Assembly: GCF_007655135.1 (NCBI RefSeq)
Contig: NC_045131.1
Location: 26,954,001 to 27,018,000 of the forward strand
Reading direction: 5' to 3'
Origin: Punica granatum
Taxonomy: Eukaryota; Streptophyta; Magnoliopsida; Myrtales; Lythraceae
DNA length: 64,000 nucleotides
In this document: positions 47,805-59,710 of the stretch, one piece after another
Position numbering within the stretch: position 1 is the stretch's first letter
Layout of the letters: every line of letters begins with the position of its first letter
Program-made: the position numbers and the translations under genes
Notes under the pieces: model-generated
Told to the model about the DNA's origin: nothing
Seen by the model: only the letters and a program-made list of their open reading frames with translations
Databases searched by the model: none

Positions 47805-49461
47805 ATACCGACTTGCTTTTCTTTGCCAACGGTGGGGTGTCTTGTCGGTTCTTCGTGAAACTCTCCCTGAATATGTCCATGCACTCCTGCATTTGTGAGC
47901 TCTTGCTTTGAGATCTTTTCGGCACTCGACGTCGAGACTCGGTTAAAATGGGCTCTACAACATGGACTGGGTTGTCACTCTCGTCGGAGCCTTCTTCGAG
48001 ATCGACATGGTGTTTCTACTTTGCCTTCCCCCTAGATAAGAATTCCGCATTTAACCGACGTTCTTCTTCTAAAGTTGGTGGTGGATTGGTCGAGGATATG
48101 CGAAGAACACCGGTGGCCACGGAATAACTAAATAGTTGCTTCTGCAAATCGTAGTGCTTACAGCCCTTGCTCCAAAAAGTCTTGTACGCCCTATTCTTTT
48201 GTACCAAGAACAACGACATGATCGAAGGAGATCAGTGACATATGCTGAAAACAATAGTAGAAGCAGAACAAACAAAAAAATAGCATGTACCTTTGTAAAC
48301 ATATCTCAAACATCTGGGTCGGCTGTGATGGTGTTTGTGTCTGCATCCCATCCGATGCCTGTATGCTTTACTATTTTAGAAAATCAGGTGAAATTTGTCT
48401 TCATTCTTTGATACTTGTCCTTCACCTTCTGCAAGAACAGATGCTTATCGGGAAAAAGGTTGATCATTTCATCTGTGATCTCTTTTCAAGTGCTAGTCTT
48501 CCATGTTGTAGTGTGTGTTCTTCTCATCTTCTCAAGTATTATGTTTAGGAAAGCTAAGTCCATTTCATCACTCCATTTGATGATATTTTCCCCCTTTTGA
48601 GCCATGATGCATGCAGTTGCTGTAGCAAAACCTCCACAAATAACAGGCAAAACAAAATGAATGACAGACAAACAAAAGTTCGCAGCAGAAAGACAATGCA
48701 AAAACGAACAAATAGCGACTGCCATATCTCGTAAATCCATAAGCCTATGTTTGGGAAAAAATGAATGCGCAACAGTAGAGTATCAGTCAAGATCAGAACT
48801 TCTATGGTGTTTTTCGCAACAAATTAATCACAAACAGCTCACGATTTTAGCAAGTTGTATAACTCCAGAGAACAAAAGCAATTAAAGTCCTCACACGGAC
48901 GCTTTCAAACTCAAATTTCACTGAGCAGCAATAAGTTCTCAGACAATTTCTCAGCTTCTCTGGTTTTTTTTTGCAACAAAATAACCACATCAACATGTCA
49001 CAGTCGACGAGCAAGTTATAAGTGCAGAGAGAAACAACAATCACAGTCGTGAGTTGAAGCTTTCAAACTGAACAGAATTCAATGAACTAACAAATATCAG
49101 CAGCAATCGTGAAACAAGTGCATCTCAGCAATGGGCTAACAAAACATCAGCAGCAATATTCAACAGCATGCATCTCAGCCCACGCTGGGTCTGTCAACGA
49201 AGAACAATGAGAACAGAGCACTTGGAGACAGATGTGATAGAACATACCTGAACTGCACAATGCTTCTTCCGGGATTCTCATCTACCGCTGCTTAAATCAG
49301 CAAATTCAGCCGAGAACAGAGCACTTGGAGGGGCCCCTACAACTTTGTGAGATTCGCGAGATCTCAGACAAGCGTGCCGAAGCACAGAAGAAAATCAAAT
49401 AATTCCTGACAAGATTCGTCCCCTTTCATTGTGAAGAAGCTCCTTTGCTCGTCACGGACGA

Positions 49462-49554
49462 ACAGTGTTTGCATTCGACGCATTTGACGGAATGAAAGTG
49501 AGAAATCGATGGAATTGACGGTATGGAGATGAGTAATCGATGAAATTGATGGAA
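49462..49554 (-). repeat. Three 31-bp subterminal repeats in Harbinger copy 2
   Basis: Units begin, on the minus strand, at 49554, 49523 and 49492 with TTCCATCAATT, TACCGTCAATT and TTCCGTCAAAT, the same spacing and number as at 8871-8963 in copy 1. Confidence 0.7.
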
Positions 49555-49993
49555 CCCACTTACCAATCGGGTTCTTCCGCGCTCGATTTCAGATTATTGC
49601 AGCCAATTTCGTTGATGATATGAAACCCTACCGACGCTGGGAGGAGGGAGCTTCACGGCTTCTTTGGTTCTTCGGTCGAACGGTCATCTACGCAGTTCTC
49701 ATTGTTTGTCCAGCACTTTGACCCACCGACAGTGCTATTGGGTCCCATAGCATTGAAATTTCAGACAAATTTTGTCGGGTAGGCCTTTGGATGGAGTTGA
49801 GTTGGACAAAGTTTCCAATCCAAACAAGATCTAAATGACCCAACACTTATCTGGAGTCAATTCTTCACGTTTGTCTCTCCCTTTGTCCTTGATACACGTG
49901 ACTCTTATACTATGTGTCTCTCAAATCATTAAAGCCCTCACATATCTATGATGCGTTGTAGCAAATCTGATCGGCGCATACAATTAAGATAAC

Positions 49994-50192
49994 ATATTTA
50001 CCAAAATAACCGAAAACATTATTTCATTGATACTTCAAAATCATTGTTATTTATACTTGGGCGAAGAAACCAAAGCAATTTGAACAATAAAATTGCTCTA
50101 GTTTCAAATTGCTTGGAATAAGCAACTAAAGCACCAGTAACAACGATTTTGAGTATTAGGAAAACAACAATTTCTATCATTTTGGTAAACAT
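49994..50192. mobile_element. Long imperfect palindrome (foldback, probably a MITE)
   Basis: A 199-bp block folds into arms of about 90 nt: the left end ATATTTACCAAAATAACC pairs with the right end ATTTTGGTAAACAT, and AAAGCAATTTGAAC near 50072 pairs with GTTTCAAATTGCTTGG near 50101. It lies between the end of Harbinger copy 2 and the LINE tail. No target duplication is resolved. Confidence 0.6.
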
Positions 50193-50218
50193 GCCTTCTA
50201 AATCGTTTGCATTAATCA

Positions 50219-51981
50219 TTTTTTTTTTCAGTGGAAACAGGGCAAAAGCCCTAAATAGCAATTAAACAGAAACAAGACGGGGTATGGAGGCCCCTGAAAT
50301 ATCGCCTAACAAAAGTGGTAAGACCCCATTAGGAGCTGAATGGAGAACATGAGTGCCCAAAGGGAAGTCGATTGCTCTCCTAATAAGCCAGTCCGCGCAC
50401 GAGTTTCCCTCCCGATAAGTGTGGAGAATACGGATTTCTCAAGTTCGCTGGCAGAGTTCTTTACTACGTTGGAGTAAGGCTTAGAATGTGGGTGCACAAC
50501 TACCCTCCCCAGAGATAAAATTGCACACCACCAAGGAGTTCACCTCAAGTATCACTTTTCGAAAACCTAAATTCCAAGCCAGCTCTAGACCCATATGAAC
50601 TCCCCATAATTCCGCCATCGTGACAGAAGTGATTCCAATATTTTACAGAAAGCCGATCACCCAACCAACACTGTCATTGCGTATTAAGCCATCAGCCCCT
50701 ACTATTCCTGGATTCCCACGAACGTAGCCATCGGTGTTCAACTTGAGAAAATCTTCGAGTGGCTTCAACCAACGAATGTCCATCCAATCCTTGTTGCTAC
50801 CACCTCCCATAGCCCAAGCTGCTGCCCAGGGGTCCTGAAATCCCAAGGCAGTGTGAAGAATTGCTTGTGTACCTGACTCCGGGAGGGAGAAATCGGGGTC
50901 AAACACCTCTTTATTTCGCCAACTACAGATTAACCAACAACCGGGGGCAAAGATAGAAGGCTAGTTGGAGTGGAATGGTTGGCCAAGATTACTCAGCAAC
51001 CATTCCTTCAGGGGACAGGAGAAGAAGATCGATTGGTTTGCTAAAAGGATAAGGCTTACGCAAATCGGCTTGGACAACGCACAGTCTCGGAGGGCATGTA
51101 ATGTCGATCCGGTGCCCAAGTTACAACCTGAACAGTCAGGAGAGGGGTTGAGATGTCTCTTGAATCGGGCTTCGTTCGTGAGAAGGCTTTCTCCTGCAAC
51201 CCGCCACAAGAAAAGCCGAATACGTTATGGGCCTTCCCACGACCATATAGTCTTCCACAATCTCGACTGATAGGACAATCTCGAGGCTAAGGTTAATAGC
51301 TTATAAGCCGAGGACATTGAATAATCTTTCGACGGTGAAAGCCTCCAAAAAGGAATATAACTGCCACTCGTATCCGAAGACGGGGGGCAGCACACTCGTC
51401 AAGCAAAGCAACGATGTGTGGTTTAAATAAGTTGAGATTCGAGGCCAATCTCAGCCACTAGACGATGTCACAAAACTTACAACCGGCTCGTGTGGAGTTG
51501 CAGCTGATGGGACGGAGACAACCTGCTCTAGCAACGGCCCATAGCCCAGGACCCAATGATCCAGCCAAAATCGTGTTCAAGAGCCTTCCCGTAAGTGCCA
51601 GCATAGTTAAACTCACTCAGCCGCGTAATCCAAGGCCACTTGCCTCTCTTGGTTGGCAAATCGATTCCCAACGTACTGTATGAAGTTTCTTTTGATCCTC
51701 TTTATGTCCTCACAGAAAATTCCGACACAATTTGTCAATTTCCGCGCAGATACCACGAGGAAGAGAGACCACTTGCATCATATAAGAAGGGATCGACTAA
51801 ATTACTGACTTGATCAATGTGGCACCATCCATGGAGAGAGAAGATGCCGACCACCCATTGAGCCGATTCTGGATCCGAGCAACAACATTCTAGAAGTGGG
51901 ACTTCCGGACACTCCCGTGCATAATAGGGATCCCAAGGTATCTCCCCATTTCATCCGTTGGGGTAAATGAGCAATGGTGAC
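50219..51981 (-). pseudogene. LINE (L1-type) retrotransposon, 3' part: RT end, zinc-binding and RNase H regions
   Basis: On the minus strand the sequence reads MGRYLGIPIMHGSV and then NRLNGWSASSLSMDGAT (about 51955-51830), the post-catalytic part of a plant LINE reverse transcriptase. Next is a zf-RVT-like stretch with WRVAGESLLTNEARF and a Cys-Gly-Cys segment (about 51210-51090), then an RNase H fragment LKLNTDGYVRGNPGIVGAD (about 50750-50690). It is interrupted by many stops. A T-run on the plus strand at about 50219-50229 corresponds to the 3' poly(A) tail. The 5' side stops exactly at the LTR start at 51982. Confidence 0.75.
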
Positions 51982-54900
51982 TGTCAGCACCCAATTTTGG
52001 TCCACCGGCTCCAAGGGGGGCAAAATCGTCATTTTTGCCACCTGTAAGGGAAGTATTTCTAATTAGTTACTCGAGTATTCACGACTTTTTTGGAAATAGC
52101 ACATTTTCCTAATTTAACACAAATTTTATGATTTTTCAAAAATAATAGGGCAAATTACAAAAAAAAACCCAAATTTTGTAAAAAGTCTCAGTTTTGTCAT
52201 AAATTTTGTTTTGTAACAAAAAAAACCATAAGTTTTCTAAAATGTCTTAAAAATGACCTCCGTTATAACTTCCGTCAATTTTTGCCTACGTGTGACCTAC
52301 GTGGACTGTTAAAGGGACCCACCAGCCTACGTGTGACTTATGTGGACTGTTAAAGGGACCTACCATCAACAGCAAAAATTGACGGAAGTTATAACGGAGG
52401 TCATTTTTGAGACATTTTAGAAAACTTATGGTTTTTTCTAATACAAAACAAAATTTAGGACAAAATTGAGACATTTTACAAAATTTGGGTTTTTTTTTGT
52501 AATTTACCCAAAATAATACTATTTGGGACATTTTCGAATTTCGCGTACATCGACGTCAATTTTCAAAATTTGGGACAAAATTCGAGATTGAAAATAATTT
52601 TATTGCATAATATCGATCAACGAATTTTTCTGAGCACGATGGCGGTCTCGAATCATTTTTCCGACATTCGATCAAGAATACAGAATTTTCAATTTTGTAC
52701 GTGAGTCGAATTCAAATTCGAATTCGAAAAAAAAAGAAAGAAGTCAGAACCGGTCAGAAGTCAAATGACTTCTGACCGTTGACTTGATGCCCCCCATGTT
52801 CCTGTTCTTCTTCTTCCTCCTTTCCTCTTAGTTTTCTTTTCTTTTTTTTCGTCCTCCTTGCAGGGACGACCGAGCCCGTAACCTTTGCACACGCCAACGG
52901 ATTTCGTGCATGCCGACTCTCTCTCTCTCTCTCTCGATTTTCCGGAACAAAAACCTGCGGCTCGGGATTTGGAAAACGGAAAAACGAAAAAATCCCGGAG
53001 CTCGCCGATTCTCTCGAACAAATCCCTCAGCTCGCCCCCGAACTCGAGATCGGGGAGCTCAGATTCTGGAACATCTCGACCCCCCCGACGCTCTCTCTGA
53101 GCTCGATTTCTCTCGGATCGACAGCTCCATCCGAACCCCTAAGCTCTCTCTCTCAGGATCTCTCTCGACTTTTTAAAAAGAAAAACCCGCAGCTTATCCA
53201 AAAAAAAAACAGCAACTCGAGGAACGGCAGCTCACGAAAAAAAAAGAAAAAAGGGAAAGAAACCGAAAGCTCGAGCAGGGGAAAACCCCCAGCTCCCTCG
53301 TCGAAACCCAGCTCCCTGGCCGAGCCCCCAGCTCGGTTTGGATGCTTGTTTCGTCCTCGGCTCCGACATTTTCTCTCGAAAAAAATCGGCCCTCAGCTCG
53401 TTCACACATCCTCGATCCGGATTCTCCCTCGGCTCCTCACCTCGATCCCTCATCCAGCGGACCGTCGGGAATCTCCTCGGAGTCGGAAGTCGGCGCGACG
53501 CTGCCGCTCGGACCGCCTGCATACCGCCCAGCAGCCCCGTTCGCACGTCCAGCAGTTCGGCCCAATCCGGCAGCGGCCCAGCCCAGTCATCCTGTTCGGC
53601 CCAACAGCTCACTCGGCCCAACCCGGATCTCAGCCCAGTTCGGCCTAATCCAGTTCGGCCCAATCCAGCCCGGATCTCAGCCCAATTCGGTCCAGCAGAG
53701 AGTTCGGCCCAGTCTAGCCCAACTCGGCCCGTTTCGGCCCAATCCCTCAGCAGCCCAATTCGTCCAAACTTCCTTTATTTACAGATTTGCCCCCGTTCTT
53801 TTCAAACAAGGTAAATTCCCGACTTAGTGGCATGTTTAGGATTCCATTTCTGAATATTAATGTTTGCTTGGATGGATATGATGTGAACTGAGTGTTATTG
53901 GATCCCGTTGATGATTGTATTTGTCCCGAGCTCGATTTTATGAACTTTTTATTTTGTCTCATTTCAGTCCTGAGGGCACTTTTCAGTTTTTAGAAATCAG
54001 CCCCTTAATTCTTCGTTGCGTTTCAGTCAATTCCCGGATATTTTAATATTTCCCAATCGGTCCTTGAATTTTTCAGAATTTTCCAATCATCCCAAGAATC
54101 TTTTCAAATTGTTTCAGTTTAGTCCCGGGGCTATTTTCCACCTTTTTCAGATCTGCCCCGAATCTTAAAATTCTTTTCAGTCAAGTCCCAGCCATTTTTA
54201 TCATTTTCCAATCAATCTCTGAACTTTTAGAATTTCTAAACCTATTCCGAAAATTTTTCATGATATTTCGGTTCAGTCCCTGGGGCATTTTTCACTTTTC
54301 AGATCAGCCCAAACTTTCAAATTCGTTTCAAAAAAATCCTGGGACATTTTCAGTAATTTTTACACAGTTGATTTTTTTCAGAATTTTCAAATTAGTCTCC
54401 TGAACTTTATCCGAATTTTCAAATCAGCCCTTGTTCTTTTAAAATTATTCAATTCAGTCCCCAGACATTTTCTAAAGATATCCGACCCTTTCCTACTTGG
54501 ATCACCGACCGACAATGTATGTGCACTATTTAAATATTTTATTTTTGTAATTATATGTATACAACGTGACAATATCGGAAATTAGAGTTTATCGGGCGGT
54601 CAACTAATGGCTATCTTGACGACTCGAAATCTGTAGACTAAAGCATTCGAAAAATTTCTAATTATCCTAAAATTCTACATACGGGATAATCGAGACGTTA
54701 AATTTGGTTAAATTAAATCACTTGACTATTTTAAATGAATTGTACGAACTGATTAATAATCTGTAATCGCGTCGACAGTTCAAGAACTGTTAGTCGCTCC
54801 CTTTTTAAATTCACAATTTCAAAAGCATTGAGATACGTGCTACGTAATCTTGATTTTTCATACACACGCATATTTTTCGATTCAAGGGGGTTGACTATCG

Positions 54901-55973
54901 GTTTTTGTCCTGCTGTCACTCTAGTATAGGTTTGTGTTTAGAACGGGTTAAAACATGGAAAAACAGATCAATCTCAAATTCGACCTAAATCAAACATGGG
55001 CAAATAGTCAAGCAGAGGGTTAGGTTTCGGGTTTTGAGCGAAAATACTCTTAATCTGTAAAAGCCATATTATCACGATACAGAATAATCTAAAAATAACC
55101 CACACATTCAAGACTTGACTATGGACACCATGTCTATCGAGTCTGTTAAAATGATGCCGAATGCTACATGCCCTATCTATCACTCCTTTTATTTGTTTTA
55201 AGGTAGGATTTGTATGTCAAGATACCTCGGTTAATAATCAGTTAATTCACGTAAATTCAGCGATAACAAAACCCCATTGTTTGTTTATTTGAGCTTGCTT
55301 GTTGCATTTTTACAATTATTTGTTATGCGGATCGAGCCCGATCCTTTAGGACACGATTCACATAGGGTCCAACGCCCCTAACCGTCGATCACGGGGTCTA
55401 ATGCCCCCATACACCGAGTGCGCATTTAATTTAATATTCTATCTTTTTCAAAATCATACGGTGAGCATGAGTGAAATAATGGCCGAACGCGAACCGGTCG
55501 GGATTCAGTCATTATAATTTGTCTTTTATTTGAGATAAGGTTTATTATTACACATATATTCATGTAAAAATCCCAATCGGAGAGTGGACGGTCAAAGCGT
55601 TTCCTCGAATTTACGGTGTTAAAACGCATAAGATGAGCGGAACTTAATTAAGCGGTAATTAAATTAAAATGGCAAGCCTAGACAAGCTAGAGTACCGAAA
55701 GGGCGTATGGGATATAGGCCTACACGTAATAGAACCCCCGAATTCGGAATTTTCGGTTCTGTACAGTTCATTGCCTTAACATTTTAGGTGTACCCCGTAC
55801 CCTTAGACCCGGGTAACTTGCCGGCCCTCGACCTTCGGGTCGTAAAATGGTTAGTGGCGACTCCTTCTCACGTGCGTCCGTCGCGCATCCCCGGGAATGT
55901 GGACACTCCCAAGCCGCGTTGCATTTAGGAGCGCGCATGTGTGCCCCGACAAGATGAAATTCGAGTGCGCACA
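51982..55973 (+). repeat. 5' LTR of the Tat-like element (3992 bp)
   Basis: It starts TGTCAGCACCC and ends GTGCGCACA. The body matches the solo LTR at 44529-47804 (reverse orientation) through several long blocks, notably 54480-55930. It is longer than the solo LTR (3276 bp including its MITE) because of a 362-bp MITE at 52148-52509 and extra sequence in the 5' third. The stretch 53560-53760 is a low-complexity array of CGGCCCAAYYC-type units. The 5' flanking pentamer is GTGAC; the matching 3' pentamer is not in the window. Confidence 0.85.
52148..52509. mobile_element. Mutator-type foldback MITE (362 bp) in the LTR
   Basis: Flanked by perfect 9-bp duplications AAAATAATA (52139-52147 and 52510-52518), the hallmark of Mutator-like elements. 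The ends are inverted: GGGCAAATTACAAAAAA, and right end reverse complemented, GGGTAAATTACAAAAAA. The arms are over 100 bp and include AAATTTTGTAAAA and TAACTTCCGTCAATTTT with its partner. The centre has two copies of CGTGTGAC(C/T)TA(C/T)GTGGAC. Related to 14721-15320. Confidence 0.9.
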
Positions 55974-55976
55974 GTT

Positions 55977-55996
55977 TGGCGACTTCACTAGGGACA
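55977..55996 (+). promoter_or_regulatory. Primer-binding site of the Tat-like element
   Basis: TGGCGACTTCACTAGGGAC starts three bases after the CA end of the LTR, where a reverse-transcription primer site is expected. It resembles the TGGCGACTCCGCTGGGG-type site known from Tat/Ogre elements, usually attributed to a tRNA-Arg primer. The tRNA identity is from memory and should be treated as likely, not shown. Confidence 0.6.
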
Positions 55997-58189
55997 CTTA
56001 GAGGGTTCGGGCTCGTTCCCGCTTGCTTTGTTTGCTTGTTTATTTATCGCTTTTCGCAATTTCCTGCTTATCTACTTTACGCACCTTTATTTCTCGCATG
56101 CACATTGCATATCATACTAGCTTCAGGTACCTACGGGTCGCGTCCCACGACCAATTTTAGGAAACACAGGTTAGATAGGGGTTCCGAGTAAAGGTACGTC
56201 GCACGGTTGGACCGTCGATTAGGCCCCCAAAGATCCCCACTCGATTTCAAGGAATTGACACCCTTGAGTCGGGAGCCCCCATCCTTACGTAGCACGGTCC
56301 CTGTAGCACTAAAACCATGCATTCTGCAGGAGCTCCATGCCATCCTCCAACCCGGCTTCGACGAATAGTCCATCGAGTCGGCCTGCGTGCCATTTGAGTC
56401 TTTTCTGTTTCAAGAGCGATGTACCATGTAATTTGTACTAAGCCGTGGGCACTTACTTTCTTCACACACATGCATAATCTGTTTTTCAAAATTAGGGTGT
56501 CATTCATATGGACGAGTCCTAAGTCAGTCTTCCTTTCTTCTTGGTAAGAGACGCCTTGCTCGGCCTCTTGCTCGTGCCTCGACAAAGTCCGTCAACACAC
56601 GAGGGTCCCACCGGGTCTCCACAAACAAAGACCGGCACATCTGCCAGAACGTCTCCCACTTCAGGCACAGCTATTAGAGTCGACCTCACCAACAACATGA
56701 TCGATCACCTTCGTCGATAAGCTGCTGAGAAAGATGAGGAACTAGTCGGCCAACCACAACCTCAGAGGGAGCTCGCTCAGACCCACTACAGAAATCCAAT
56801 GCCGCGCTCGCTCAAACTTCGAGGGTGGTGGAAGACTGGCTTAAGGCTTTATTTTACAAAATTTACATTGTACTTTGATCGTTTTGAGTCAATGTGAATG
56901 GCGGCGTTAGTTTTGAAAAACTCACGCATCGTATATATCCTACTCATTTACTGTTTTACATAACAGCTAACGTTCCACCATGCAAGTGAGTGAAGACCTT
57001 CTTCGCAGGTAGACCAATCACGACTTTCACGGCAAGGCAAGCCGTGACCCGAGGGCCGATCCACCTTCCTTGGCAAAGTTACCTTCTCACTAACCCCGCG
57101 CAACCAAGCGTCATCGCGTGATCAAGAGCACACGTCTCTTCGCGCAACTGAGCACATCCACCAGCACAACCGAGTGCGTCTTTCCGCGTCGTGTGAGCAT
57201 GCCTCCACCTTACCCATGCACATACCTCCGGCGCGCTCGCACGACGCCTACTAGGCTAGTTCGATCCCCTGCGCCCTTACGTTGAAATTACGAAAATAGT
57301 AGGCTCCTTCATCATTCCCCTTTTCTTATTGCAGGAAATAACCGACAAGAAGGCAATTTGAATTCTAAAATCGAGTCAGGAAACACTTCTCTTCTAACTC
57401 CTCGGAATCCAAACACTGAGGACCGACCTTCCCTCCACGAAAGATCACAGGCGACAGCTCCAACGAACATAGCATGTCCCAGCCCACCCGCCACGGGGCT
57501 TCTAGCACGATCACACTGCCGATCGAAGAATGAGCCCAACCCACCCTCCGCTATGGCCACTGACCTGCTACCGGGGCAACACACACTCTCCTTCAAATGC
57601 TCTTTTACATTTATTCGCATTTCCAAACAAGCTCTTAGCATAAACGAACCATTCAAGGGGCACTTGAACAGTCTCGAAGACGCCCTATTGGTTCTGTCGG
57701 ACCTGTCCGACTCGCATGTCCCAATGGGACTCGGCTCCTCGAGCTTTCCCTAGGACGGCTGCGCAGACCAACCCGCAATCGGGGAAAGTACAACTATGCG
57801 GTTCCCAGTCACAGTCTAACCGCTCCAGCGTGGCGATGACCGGACTCCCGAAATTGAGTATCCCCCACGCGCGGCACCCCATGGGTCGCGCGCTAGATGA
57901 GGGAATTTCCCATGGGTCCACCTTACATTTCTTACCACATATTTCACAGTATAATCACCTAATACATCATCTTCTTTGTCATCCTTCACAGGGGCACGCT
58001 GGCTACAAGTAAAGAGCGATACACGGGTTCACACCTCCACGAGAACTTCTACCGGGTCTCTCTCCTTATACTTCGACAGGAAAGAGGCTTGATGCGTTAG
58101 TACCCCCCTTTTAACGAAGCCGAAGACAAAAACGACTGAGTGAGCCACATGCTGTCAACCCAACCATCTCAGTCGATGGCAAGCATGGA
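55997..58189 (+). other. Leader region of the Tat-like element, no intact gene
   Basis: GC-rich, about 2.2 kb between the primer site and the LINE fragment. Open frames near 57312-57753 on both strands have no family features. I see no gag motif before 60.6 kb. Confidence 0.45.
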
Positions 58190-59710
58190 CCTAAGGAATT
58201 AGAGCAATCAGTGTAGAATTCATGGCTCCCACTGATCGACGACCCCCGAAAATGCCGCACACAAAATCTAACAAAGAATGACAAATAATGTCCCAGCTCG
58301 TCTGGTAGAAGATAGCCCGGTACCCATAAGGACCGGGAGCTCGAAATGGAGGCATATCAAATAGAGCTTTCCGTACTTCCTCAATAGTAACCCCAACCGA
58401 GAGGGCTACGCTAGCCTCAATCGGGAGCTCCGGAAACCTACTCTCCGTCATGCACTCTCCTCGGGTCGAGTCCTCCCCGTACAGGTTGCTAAAGTGAGAC
58501 ACCACGAGCTGTCAGAGACGTGCCTCATCATCCACCCACTCTCTATCATCACCCTTCAGCGTTTCAATTCTCAATCGTCGACGTTTGATGAATGTACGGG
58601 TATGAAAATACTTCGTGTTTCTATCACCAAACTTGACCCAGCCGCTGCGCGATTTTTGGAACCAAAGAAGCTCTTCTTGAAGAAGTATCTCCTCAAGTTC
58701 CCGTACAAGCTCCTGCTCAAGCCGAGTGAGGAAAGGGTTAAAGCCTCGCTACAACGCCTTTTGACCACCCCCGATACGAGATAAAACCTTGGACTTTCGA
58801 AAGTCAATAGACTTCTTTATCCACTTTTGAACCCGTACTTGAAATTCCGCAAGATTAGCAGCGAGATCCCCGGACTACCCTCAATTAGAACGAAGGAATT
58901 GAGAGAAGTCATGATGCATGTGCCATGCTGTTAGATACTGGAAAGGTTGTCTATGGTTGTTTTCTCAACTAACACCGTGACTACTCACAAGAATAGGATG
59001 GTGGTCAGACTTGACTCGGGGCAAAACTCAGACTGAAGCTTCTGGGAATAAGACTCACCATTCTGCATTATACACGGCTCTATCTAGCCGACAAAAGATG
59101 CGCTCCCGCCCTTGGTAAGTAGGCCCTCGCCAAGTGAACTGGGGTCTGAACTGCTCAAATCCAGCAGACGACATCGATTAAGAGTTTTACAGAAGTTGGA
59201 AGCATCATTTGGATTGAATGGAGCCCCACTGGATTTCTCCTCCTCTGATACAATAGCATTAAAATCTCCTCCTAATAGCCATGCTTCTGGTGTAGATGGG
59301 CAAACCGAAGTTAAAAACTGCTACAGCTCGATTGGGAAGAAGCAGAAGGACTCCCATATACCGCAGTAAACAGCCACGATCTCCTTCCCTCCTCAATTCT
59401 CGTATAGATAGCTTGATCATGACGATGTAAGACCGTAAGCCGGAGTCGGTCGGAACCCCATAACCCATATGCCCCCTGAAAAGCCTCGGGCTTCAACACG
59501 GACTACATCGAAGTCCCTGAGCTTCTTGCACACTGCATTAGCTCGATTACCGCTTATACGAGGTTCCACATTAACTGCAATGTCTGGATTATGCAAACGA
59601 AGATAATTTTTAAAAGAGTTAAGGAATTTAGGACTTTCCGCTCCTCTGCAGTTCCATGAAAGGAAATACATAGAAAACGAGTCATGACGGGGGGTAGGAT
59701 GCATCCTGCT
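58190..59710 (-). pseudogene. LINE (L1-type) retrotransposon, 5' part: endonuclease and start of RT
   Basis: Minus-strand pieces in LINE order: FLSWNCRGAESPKFLNSF and RVEARGFSGGIWV (59670-59460), LTVLHRHDQAIYTRI and SWLFTAVYGSP (about 59440-59350), FTWRGPTYQGRERIF and CRLDRAVYNAEW (about 59140-59060), then VSHFSNLYGEDSTRGE (about 58500) and FDMPPFRAPGPYGYRAIFYQ (about 58360-58300), ending NSTLIALIP at 58195. These are the apurinic-type endonuclease and the first RT motifs. Frameshifts break the frame several times. The RT catalytic core is absent and no poly(A) marks this end, so it is broken, not a normal LINE 3' terminus. The stretch up to about 60090 on the 5' side may be ORF1/linker sequence. 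Confidence 0.72.

Larger units (their letters stand above)
44345..48605 (-). pseudogene. Harbinger ORF1: Myb/SANT-like protein (copy 2, split by the LTR)
   Basis: Exon 1 is 48605..48291, 315 nt as in copy 1. Exon 2 would start at 48198 and run to the LTR boundary, then resume at 44523. The Myb-like part (IIKWSDEMDLAFLNIILE) has TGA stops replacing Trp (near 48489) and Arg. The exon 2 acceptor AG is AA here (TACAAAAG against TACAGAAG in copy 1). A TAG lies at GKAK/KHHVDLEEG near 48014, and the 3' end stops at WIL. The 3.3-kb solo LTR splits the codons for SKSV/SSAEKPEK. Confidence 0.8.
42343..49831 (-). mobile_element. PIF/Harbinger transposon, copy 2 (inverted, split by a solo LTR)
   Basis: A 7489-bp span flanked by TAA duplications (42340-42342 and 49832-49834). 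The ends are inverted: GGGTGTGTTTGGATTG at the left and, reverse complemented, GATCTTGTTTGGATTGG at the right, both followed by a CCAACTCAACTC stretch. Genes are on the minus strand. Without the 3276-bp solo LTR and one 5-bp duplication the element is 4208 bp, close to copy 1 (4451 bp); much of the difference is the expanded ORF1 leader in copy 1. Both genes are broken. Confidence 0.9.

Noticed and set aside
52885..53827. Long Pro/Ser/Arg-rich frames in the 5' LTR
   Set aside because: Three overlapping frames are open at once across a CGGCCCA-type low-complexity repeat, the mark of biased sequence, not of a gene.
57312..57753. Frames of 114 and 131 codons on opposite strands in the Tat leader
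   Set aside because: No recognisable domain; GC-rich leader DNA gives chance open frames on both strands.
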